Source: an uncultured Porphyromonadaceae bacterium (GTDB lineage: Bacteria > Bacteroidota > Bacteroidia > Bacteroidales > Muribaculaceae). Taken from it: a stretch of DNA of 20,846 nt. This document shows positions 8,046-14,185 of the stretch, piece after piece (within the stretch, counting starts at the first letter, position 1; every line of letters starts with the position of its first letter). The stretch covers positions 1 to 20,846 of the forward strand of contig CALAVE010000019.1 of the NCBI GenBank assembly GCA_937892215.1, read 5' to 3'. Made by a program: the position numbers and the translations under genes. The notes under the pieces are model-generated. The model did no database searches, had not been told where the DNA came from, and was given only the letters and a program-made list of their open reading frames with translations.

Positions 8046-8071
8046 GGAAGCGGACGTAAATATTTCTAATT

Positions 8072-9658
8072 ATGACAGGAAAGCAACTTAAAAATAGCAT
8101 ATTACAGTGGGCTATACAAGGAAAACTTGTTCCCCAAGACCCAAACGATGAGCCAGCATCAGTCCTGCTTGAAAAAATCAGGGCAGAAAAGGCACGACTC
8201 ATAAAGGAAGGGAAAATAAAAAAAGACAAGAAAGAATCTATCATTTACCGTGGTGAGGACAATTCCTACTATGAGAAGATACTTGCAACTGGCGAGGTAA
8301 AATGCATAGACGATGAACTGCCATACTCTTTACCTTGTGGATGGGAATGGTGCAGAATGGGAAGCATCGGAGAATGGGGAGCTGGTGCAACTCCAGCCAA
8401 AAGTAATATAGAATACTATAATGGGAATATCCTCTGGCTGAGAACAGGAGAACTTAATAATGATGTCGTCTATGACACAGAAATAAAAATTACGGAAAGG
8501 GCTTTTAAAGAGTGCTCATTACGATTAAACAAGGTTGGTGATGTCATGATTGCCATGTATGGTGCGACAATCGGTAAAGTGGCTATAGTAGGAAAAGAGA
8601 TGACAACCAATCAGGCTTGTTGTGCTTGTACACCTATCGGCATTTTTAACTGGTATCTATTCTATTTCTTAATGGGTAGCCAACTTGATTTTATTAAGAA
8701 GGGTGAAGGTGGAGCGCAACCTAATATTTCAAGAGAAAAACTTATTGCTCATTTAATGCCTGTTCCTCCAATTGAAGAGCAACATAGAATTGTTTCCCAA
8801 ATTAGAATAATTCTTCCTTACGTCGAAAGATATGCCCATAGTCAGGTCGAACAGAATCTTCTTAATGAGGGTATTAAATCTAAGCTCCGCAAAAGTATAT
8901 TACAAGAAGCCATCCAAGGAAAACTTGTGCCACAAGACCCAGCGGACGAGCCAGCGTCAGTTCTCTTAGAGCGCATCAAAGAAGAGAAGTTACGTCTTGT
9001 AAAAGAAGGTAAGTTGAAGAAGAAGGATGTTATCGACAGCACCATCTTCCGTGGTGACGATAACAAGTACTTCGAGAAGAAAGGTAAAGACACTGTCTGC
9101 ATCGATGAGGAAATACCTTTTGAGATTCCTGACACATGGGTATGGGTTCGGTTAGATGATATTTGCGAGTACATACAACGAGGGAAATCACCTAAGTATT
9201 CACCCATCAAGAAATATCCAGTTATTGCCCAAAAGTGTAATCAATGGAGCGGTTTCTCTATTGAAAAGGCACAGTTTATCGTACCAGAAACCATTTCGAG
9301 TTATGGAGAAGAGCGGAAGTTGCAAAATAAAGATTTGCTGTGGAACTCAACTGGGCTTGGAACGCTTGGACGCATGGCTATATATTATTCCAAACTCAAT
9401 CCTTATGAGTTGGCAGTAGCGGATAGTCATGTCACTGTAATACGAACTCTCAAAAAATTTGTTAGCCCCGAATTTCTTTATGCATATTTTTCGAGTTATA
9501 CCGTTCAATCTGTTATAGAAGATAAATCGGATGGCAGTACCAAACAAAAGGAATTAGCGACCAATACAGTCAAAGCCTATCTGGTTCCTCTACCTCCTTA
9601 CGAAGAACAAAAACGCATAGTTAATCGTATAGATGAGGTGTTTGCTCATTTGACATAG
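8072..9658 (+). CDS. hsdS: Type I specificity subunit, intact expressed copy (TRDs A and B)
   Basis: A 528-residue S subunit with two target-recognition domains, each preceded by a conserved region. The first conserved region (about 8-70, SILQWAIQGKLVPQDP...DNSYYEK) leads into TRD A (about 80-265, ending PVPPIEEQHRIV and a helical spacer). The second conserved region (about 271-335, SILQEAIQGKLVPQDP...DNKYFEK) leads into TRD B (about 345-528, ending PLPPYEEQKRIV). Each TRD reads one half of a split target, and the helices set the gap. It is the only hsdS copy here with an ATG and an upstream operon, so it should be the expressed one. The conserved regions carry inverted repeats matching the opposing cassette downstream. 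TRD B ends at a normal HsdS C-terminus, followed at once by a further TRD fragment. Confidence 0.93.
   Translation: MTGKQLKNSILQWAIQGKLVPQDPNDEPASVLLEKIRAEKARLIKEGKIKKDKKESIIYRGEDNSYYEKILATGEVKCIDDELPYSLPCGWEWCRMGSIGEWGAGATPAKSNIEYYNGNILWLRTGELNNDVVYDTEIKITERAFKECSLRLNKVGDVMIAMYGATIGKVAIVGKEMTTNQACCACTPIGIFNWYLFYFLMGSQLDFIKKGEGGAQPNISREKLIAHLMPVPPIEEQHRIVSQIRIILPYVERYAHSQVEQNLLNEGIKSKLRKSILQEAIQGKLVPQDPADEPASVLLERIKEEKLRLVKEGKLKKKDVIDSTIFRGDDNKYFEKKGKDTVCIDEEIPFEIPDTWVWVRLDDICEYIQRGKSPKYSPIKKYPVIAQKCNQWSGFSIEKAQFIVPETISSYGEERKLQNKDLLWNSTGLGTLGRMAIYYSKLNPYELAVADSHVTVIRTLKKFVSPEFLYAYFSSYTVQSVIEDKSDGSTKQKELATNTVKAYLVPLPPYEEQKRIVNRIDEVFAHLT
8263..8278 (+). repeat. Inverted repeat arm at the TRD A border (pairs with 11561-11576)
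   Basis: TTCCTACTATGAGAAG; its partner on the minus strand at 11576-11561 is TTCCTATTATGAGAAG, 15 of 16 identical. Both encode SYYEK just before a first-position TRD (A or E). Upstream of the arm the two sequences stop resembling each other, as expected for a cassette border. Confidence 0.7.
9008..9030 (+). repeat. 23-bp inverted repeat arm in the hsdS central conserved region
   Basis: A 23-bp stretch encoding GKLKKKD is identical to the minus strand of 10825-10803. Similarity continues at protein level on both sides. Recombination here would swap the second-position TRD of the expressed hsdS. Confidence 0.8.
9053..9069 (+). repeat. 17-bp inverted repeat arm just before TRD B
   Basis: GGTGACGATAACAAGTA (encoding GDDNKY) is identical to the minus strand of 10780-10764. 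With the 23-bp repeat it makes a broader recombination zone before second-position TRDs. Confidence 0.75.
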
Positions 9659-9659
9659 T

Positions 9660-10265
9660 AGCAAGTATTATGAGCAGATAGGGCAAGAAACCATAGAGAT
9701 AACAGAGGAAATACCTTTTGAAATTCCCTATAATTGGGAATGGTGTCGGTTTCGTGACGTATGCTCAATCTTTACGGGTGCAACATTTAGAAAAGATGAA
9801 GCTAAGACCGATTGCCGTGGTGTTCGTATATTGAGAGGTGGCAACATACTGCCCTTTGAAATTGTACAGAAAGCTGATGATATTTTTCTTGCACAAGAAC
9901 AAGTAAAAGAAAGTATTCTACTAAAACAGAATGACATTATCACCCCGGCAGTAACGAGTTTGGAGAATATAGGTAAAATGGCAAGAGTTGAACATGATAT
10001 GCCAGATGTTACAGTTGGAGGTTTTGTCTTTGTTCTTCGGCCACATTATTCTGATAAATGGTTGGCTAAATTCCTGTTATACTTTATGAGTTCTCCGTCT
10101 GCCATTGAGTTTATGAAGTCCATCACGAACAAATCAGGACAAGCCTTTTATAATATTGGCAAAGAACGCCTGGCAACTACACTGATTCCTATACCGCCAA
10201 AAGAGGACGAACAGCGTATTGTGATAAAGATAGAAGAACTATTTGATAGGATAAAGGGGAGTTAA
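9660..10265 (+). pseudogene. hsdS: Silent hsdS half-gene carrying TRD C
   Basis: This open frame begins right after the intact hsdS stop codon, in another frame, with SKYYEQIGQETIEITEEIPF. It runs through a complete TRD (WEWCRFRDVCSIFTGATF...) to a normal HsdS end (PIPPKEDEQRIVIKIEELFDRI). There is no start codon before the TRD; the first ATG (9831) lies inside it, and no promoter is seen. The first 20 bp (9662-9681) are an inverted repeat of the TRD D border. I read it as a storage cassette for a second-position TRD, expressed only after inversion places it behind a conserved region. It is not a frameshift of the preceding gene, because TRD B already has its own C-terminus. Confidence 0.8.
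9662..9681 (+). repeat. 20-bp inverted repeat arm at the start of TRD C
   Basis: CAAGTATTATGAGCAGATAG is identical to the minus strand of 10769-10750, at the start of TRD D in the opposing cassette. Inversion between the two arms (about 1.1 kb) would exchange TRD C and TRD D behind the TRD E half. Confidence 0.85.
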
Positions 10266-10279
10266 CCCCTTATCCTATC
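10245..10279. terminator. Palindrome where the TRD C and TRD D frames meet (possible two-way terminator)
   Basis: GATAGGATAAAGGGG (10245-10259) faces CCCCTTATCCTATC (10266-10279): 14 paired bases with one bulged A and a 6-nt loop AGTTAA. The two convergent frames end in the same TTAA (10262-10265), so their stop codons overlap by 2 bp. It encodes the last residues of both TRDs (FDRIKGS and IDRIRG). It may act as a two-way terminator and also keeps the cassette end symmetrical, so either TRD keeps a stop codon after inversion. Confidence 0.6.
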
Positions 10280-11545
10280 GATTATTTCTCTTATGCGTAT
10301 TGCTATCCTTTCCTGTTCTTTATATGGTGGGATGCCTATAACCAAAGAATAAAATATCTCTTTATTCAAATGTGGAATGGCAGCTCCTTTCTTGGAGTTG
10401 CGGAGTAAGTCCTTGTAAAACTGAATGAAATACAGCACGTATGGGAGGTACATACAGCTACTCACCCAGAGTTGCTTGAAAGTGCTACCCATATATCCAT
10501 CGTGTGGGACATCAAACACTTCTCCAGAATTCTCTCCATCTACAAGGATGATGTTATCACCTGTTGAAACGAATTTGCCTTTGGGTACAATGTCCCCAGA
10601 TGATTTACCTCGCAAATATTTTGCGTCAAGGCTGATATAGTTGCCCTCTTTCTTTTCACCATCTATAAGCCTACAAATATGAGCCAACCTAACAACTTCC
10701 CAAGTATCAGGGAATGTGTAATCAGCCTCTATTTGTAAGGAAGTTCTATCTATCTGCTCATAATACTTGTTATCGTCACCTTTGTAGATAACAGAGTCCA
10801 CGACATCCTTCTTCTTCAACTTACCCTCTTTGACAAGTCGTTGCTTCTCTTCTCTGATACGTTGAAGAAGTATAGATGCTGGCTCGTCGCTCGGGTCTTG
10901 TGGAAGAAGCTTTCCTTGAATTGCTTCTTGAAGAATGGATTTCCTAAGCGATAGATTAAGATTGTTATTCAAGGAATCTAACTTTTCCTGTGCAATCCCA
11001 TATGTTTCTGCGACGACAAAAGATGTGTTTATTCTATCCACTATACGCTGTTGTTCAATTAGTGGAGGCAACGGAAAAAGTTTATTTTCAAGATAGCCAG
11101 AAATAATTCGCTGTTGGTTTGCAGTCCCTTTGAAAATTGCTTCCTCTACGAAGTAAGGACTTTCAAGAAAAAACAACAGATACTCCGTAGAAATAGTGTT
11201 CCCATATGAACGAAGAACCTTTAATTCTGTCGTACCAGCACCAATTCCATTTGGAAGCTCTCTCAAAATCATGGACTTGCGGTTTTGGAAACATGGTGTA
11301 ATCTTTGCAAATGCCACATCTCCATCTGCAAAATGTGTAAATCCAGATTTGATTTCACCCCATTTTCGAACAGAGAACGAAAAATTTGACAGATAGGTTG
11401 CATCAATCTTCTCCATAGGAATAAATGCAGCATCCGTATCATCTTCTACATTGTTCTTTGGATTGATTAGAAAAAGTGATGAGAGTCTGCACCATTCCCA
11501 CGTTTTTGGTATCTCAAACGGTATTTCATCGTCAATACAGACCAC
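10262..11545 (-). CDS. hsdS: Silent hsdS cassette with TRDs E and D, opposite to the expressed hsdS
   Basis: A 427-residue frame on the minus strand encoding TRD E (from CIDDEIPFEIPKTWEWCRL to PLPPLIEQQRIVDRI), the central conserved region (LRKSILQEAIQGKLLPQDP...DNKYYEQ) and TRD D (ending GIPPYKEQERIAIRI). The first conserved region present at the start of the intact hsdS is missing. The frame is open upstream to about 11639, reading ...FSSYYEKFADGKV without an ATG, and the GTG at 11545 lies inside a conserved segment. It is thus probably not translated as it stands and serves as a store of TRDs. Inverted repeats with the expressed gene sit at 11561-11576, 10803-10825, 10764-10780 and 10750-10769. 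Confidence 0.82.
   Translation of the reverse strand: MVCIDDEIPFEIPKTWEWCRLSSLFLINPKNNVEDDTDAAFIPMEKIDATYLSNFSFSVRKWGEIKSGFTHFADGDVAFAKITPCFQNRKSMILRELPNGIGAGTTELKVLRSYGNTISTEYLLFFLESPYFVEEAIFKGTANQQRIISGYLENKLFPLPPLIEQQRIVDRINTSFVVAETYGIAQEKLDSLNNNLNLSLRKSILQEAIQGKLLPQDPSDEPASILLQRIREEKQRLVKEGKLKKKDVVDSVIYKGDDNKYYEQIDRTSLQIEADYTFPDTWEVVRLAHICRLIDGEKKEGNYISLDAKYLRGKSSGDIVPKGKFVSTGDNIILVDGENSGEVFDVPHDGYMGSTFKQLWVSSCMYLPYVLYFIQFYKDLLRNSKKGAAIPHLNKEIFYSLVIGIPPYKEQERIAIRIREIIDRIRG
10750..10825 (-). repeat. Cluster of three inverted repeat arms in the silent cassette
   Basis: Within 76 bp at the TRD D border lie the partners of three plus-strand repeats: 10803-10825 (23 bp, with 9008-9030), 10764-10780 (17 bp, with 9053-9069) and 10750-10769 (20 bp, with 9662-9681). 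This single site can therefore recombine with the expressed hsdS or with the TRD C half-gene. Confidence 0.82.
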
Positions 11546-11560
11546 CTTTCCGTCAGCGAA

Positions 11561-11576
11561 CTTCTCATAATAGGAA
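11561..11576 (-). repeat. Inverted repeat arm at the TRD E border
   Basis: Minus-strand TTCCTATTATGAGAAG, partner of 8263-8278 with one mismatch. It marks the outer end of the invertible region, about 75 bp before the recombinase start codon. Confidence 0.7.
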
Positions 11577-11593
11577 CTAAACCGAGTAAACGA

Positions 11594-11653
11594 CCATGAT
11601 ATATTGTTATGGGGGCTATTCCCCGGAAGACAATTATAATATCATTATCATGG
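11594..11653. promoter_or_regulatory. Nested dyad upstream of and over the recombinase start codon
   Basis: Three nested inverted repeats: CCATGATA (11594-11601) with TATCATGG (11646-11653), ATTGT (11603-11607) with ACAAT (11630-11634), and GGGG (11612-11615) with CCCC (11621-11624). The outer right arm contains the recombinase ATG (11650-11652). It could be an operator or mRNA structure controlling the recombinase, or a binding site for it. Confidence 0.5.
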
Positions 11654-12453
11654 TTGAAAAATTTAAAGAGTATCTGACCCATTCCAACATGGCGAAGAAC
11701 ACCGTTTCAGCATACATCTATGCTGTAAACGATTTCAATTCCAGACACAAGGAATTGACGAAGAAGAACTTGTTGCTCTACAAGACGTATCTCATTGAGA
11801 CGTTCAAGCCAAAGACCGTAAACCTTCGGATCCAGGCATTGAACAAGTATCTGGAGTATTTGCGAAAGCCACGTCTTCGTCTGAAATCTGTAAAGGTGCA
11901 GCAGCGTACTTATCTGGAGAATGTCATCAGCAATGCTGACTACATCTTCTTGAAGAACAAATTGAAGAGGGAAGACAATCTGGAGTGGTACTTTGTAGTT
12001 CGTTTCCTCGCTGCTACAGGGGCGAGAGTCAGCGAATTAGTGCAACTGAAGGTAGAGCATGTAAATGTGGGCTATTACGACATTTACACCAAAGGCGGCA
12101 AGATTCGTCGCCTGTTCATTCCTAAGAAACTGCGTGATGAAGCACAAGAATGGCTCTCAGCCAACAAAAGAGAAAGTGGTTATCTGTTTCTCAATCGATT
12201 TGGGGAGCGGATAACCACTCGTGGTATAGCACAGCAGTTGAAGAACTTTGCGGTGAAGTACGGCTTGAATCCAAAGGTGGTTTATCCCCATTCATTCCGA
12301 CATCGTTACGCAAAAAACTTCCTCGAAAAGTTCAACGACATATCTCTGCTTGCAGACCTGATGGGACATGAGAGCATTGAAACAACTCGCATCTACCTCC
12401 GTCGTACCGCCAGTGAGCAACAAGCAATTGTTGATAAGGTGATAACGTGGTAA
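11650..12453 (+). CDS. Tyrosine recombinase next to the hsdS cassettes (probable hsdS invertase)
   Basis: A 267-residue integrase-family protein. The N-terminal SAM-like domain covers about residues 1-85 (VEKFKEYLTHSNMAKNTVSA), and the catalytic domain has the full set R126 (TGARVSEL), K151 (KGGKIRRL), H214 and R217 (HSFRHR), H240 (LMGHES) and nucleophile Y249 (TRIYLRR). The ATG at 11650 is preferred to an in-frame ATG at 11596, which adds 18 residues unlike the family and lies within the dyad. Small stand-alone tyrosine recombinases beside hsdS genes catalyse hsdS inversions in several phase-variable type I systems, for example CreX/PsrA beside SpnIII in Streptococcus pneumoniae. That role here is inferred from position and the inverted repeats. 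It is shorter than, and clearly different from, the XerC-like protein at 516-1412. Confidence 0.88.
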   Translation: MVEKFKEYLTHSNMAKNTVSAYIYAVNDFNSRHKELTKKNLLLYKTYLIETFKPKTVNLRIQALNKYLEYLRKPRLRLKSVKVQQRTYLENVISNADYIFLKNKLKREDNLEWYFVVRFLAATGARVSELVQLKVEHVNVGYYDIYTKGGKIRRLFIPKKLRDEAQEWLSANKRESGYLFLNRFGERITTRGIAQQLKNFAVKYGLNPKVVYPHSFRHRYAKNFLEKFNDISLLADLMGHESIETTRIYLRRTASEQQAIVDKVITW

Positions 12454-12813
12454 TATTTGTTGTGGGCTAACGGGATAAAACGGGAGTGGTATGGGGAAAA
12501 CGAAAGTGCACTTTTTCACAAAAGCACACTTCCCTCATAACCAAAATTCAAGTATATATGTTGTTGTTTGTTGCTCTCGGGCTCAAAACGTGGCAGTGGC
12601 GTGTCCTCAAACGTTGTTGGGACTGCTGCCGGTTGTAGTTATAAAACAGTTGGTTTCAGTCGTTTGATATAGACAATTAATAACTAACTTTTCTAGTCTC
12701 GTTTATCGAATGCAAAATTAGTTCAATTATATGATACACACACGTAAAAATGCGCAAATAATTATTAAAAAAGATTAATGGCGAGTAGTTTGGATGACGA
12801 AGTGGTGGTTGTC
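12454..12813. other. Gene-free spacer between the recombinase and the MATE gene
   Basis: This is a 360-bp AT-rich stretch with no credible gene. It has an imperfect stem (GGCAGT 12592-12597 with GCTGCC 12625-12630, and inside it GTCC 12603-12606 with GGAC 12620-12623). There is also a loose AAGTG...CACTT pairing near 12502-12535. One of these may end the recombinase transcript. The composition changes towards the G+C-rich right flank, so this is the likely right border of the island. I saw no clear direct repeat shared with the left border. Confidence 0.4.
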
Positions 12814-14172
12814 TTAGTGGTGGGATGTGGTTTGAATCAGGCGATTGATTTTGTGGAACACCTTGACTATGAGCACTATTGCCACGATGAAGGAGAGAAT
12901 GTCGGCGAGAGGGAATGAGAGCCATACGCCACGGAGTTGCAGGAATTCCGGTAGGATGAGCAGGCAGGGAATGAGGAATAGGACTTGCCTTGATAGACTC
13001 ATGAAGATGGACTTGGAGACTTCGCCGATGGCCTGGAAGAAATTAGTGACGACTATCTGGAAACCGGCGCACCAGAACATGATGGTGGTGAGTCGCAGAG
13101 CGTAGTCGGTGGCTTGTATAAGAGCGTGGTCGGAGGTGAATGGGCGCGCGATGAGCGAGGGTGTGAGTTGTCCCATGAGAGTGCAGAGCACGCTGGCGGC
13201 GGTGCATACTGCCGCGGCGAGCCAGAAGGTGCGCTTTAGACGGTCGTAACGGCGTGCGCCGAAGTTGTACCCCACGATGGGCTGCATGCCCATGCATACG
13301 CCGATGATGAAAGTTATAATCAGTTGGGTGAAAGTGACGAATATACCCATAGCCGCCACGGCTGAGTCACCGCCGTAGTAGTAGATGGTGTTGTTGATGA
13401 TGCCGTTGACCACACATCCGGCAGTGTTGACTATGCATGGAGCGGCACCGATGGCGAGGACCGGCATGATGATGCGTCGCTGCAGCCGGTAGGTGCCTGG
13501 CGTGAAGTGGATTTCGCTCTTGGGGTTGAAGAAGTGAATCATGACGAATAGTGCCGACGTGCCCATGGAAATGTCGGTGGCGATTGCGGCACCCTTGATG
13601 CCCCATCCCAGAGCGAAAATGAATATGGGTGCAAGAATCACGTTGAGCCCGGCACCGATGAACATGGTAATCATGGCCTTGGTGGGGTAGCCGGTGGCGC
13701 GCATCACGTTGTTGTAGGAGTAGCAGAGGTTGTTCATGAGCAGCCCCGGGAGGAGGTAGAACATGAAATCGTGCGCGTAGGGGAGAGACGTGTCACTGGC
13801 ACCGAAAAGGCGTAGAATGGGGTCGAGCAGAAGACCGAGCACCAGGATGTAGAAAGTGCCGAAAACCAGTGTCAGGACGATGCTGTTGCCCAGAATCTGC
13901 TTGGCTTGCGGCTTGTCGCCCATTCCCAGCACCACCGAGATGCGTGAACTGGCACCCACGCCCACCAGCACGCCGAATGCCGAGCTGATGTTCATCACAG
14001 GGAAAGTGATGGCGAGACCTGCTATGGCGTCGGCCCCAACGCCCTGCCCGATGAAAATGCGGTCGATAACGTTGTAGATAGACATCACCACAATCCCCAC
14101 CACAGACGGAACGCTGTACTTCCACAGGAGACGGCCCACAGGCGCTGTTTCTAATTCGTTGAGTCGGTTCAT
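12814..14172 (-). CDS. MATE-family multidrug/Na+ efflux transporter
   Basis: A 452-residue integral membrane protein with about 12 hydrophobic helices in two similar halves, the usual MATE size. Recognisable parts are the start LLWKYSVPSVVGIVVMSIYN, then IDRIFIGQGVGADAIAGLAI and FGVLVGVGASSRISVVLG. The second half has GMQPIVGYNFGARRYDRLK, all typical of the MepA/NorM-like group. Such proteins export cationic drugs or other small molecules in exchange for Na+ or H+. It is the last gene of a three-gene minus-strand unit, 13 bp after the MBOAT gene. The substrate cannot be told, and whether it works with the acetylation genes is unknown. Confidence 0.92.
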   Translation of the reverse strand: MNRLNELETAPVGRLLWKYSVPSVVGIVVMSIYNVIDRIFIGQGVGADAIAGLAITFPVMNISSAFGVLVGVGASSRISVVLGMGDKPQAKQILGNSIVLTLVFGTFYILVLGLLLDPILRLFGASDTSLPYAHDFMFYLLPGLLMNNLCYSYNNVMRATGYPTKAMITMFIGAGLNVILAPIFIFALGWGIKGAAIATDISMGTSALFVMIHFFNPKSEIHFTPGTYRLQRRIIMPVLAIGAAPCIVNTAGCVVNGIINNTIYYYGGDSAVAAMGIFVTFTQLIITFIIGVCMGMQPIVGYNFGARRYDRLKRTFWLAAAVCTAASVLCTLMGQLTPSLIARPFTSDHALIQATDYALRLTTIMFWCAGFQIVVTNFFQAIGEVSKSIFMSLSRQVLFLIPCLLILPEFLQLRGVWLSFPLADILSFIVAIVLIVKVFHKINRLIQTTSHH

Positions 14173-14185
14173 GGTGATGAGATGT

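Noticed and set aside
9656..9680. Possible frameshift joining TRD B and TRD C into one three-TRD HsdS
   Set aside because: TRD B already ends in a normal HsdS C-terminus with two stop codons in a row, and TRD C begins exactly at a 20-bp inverted repeat, so it is a cassette border and not a sequencing or mutation frameshift.
11596..11649. Upstream ATG for the second recombinase, adding 18 residues
   Set aside because: The extra residues (MIYCYGGYSPEDNYNIII) lie in a dyad and do not look like the start of the family; the ATG at 11650 does.
12713..12720. Minus-strand TAATTTTG resembling a -7 box
   Set aside because: There is no -33 element at the right distance and no gene downstream in that direction; expected by chance in AT-rich DNA.
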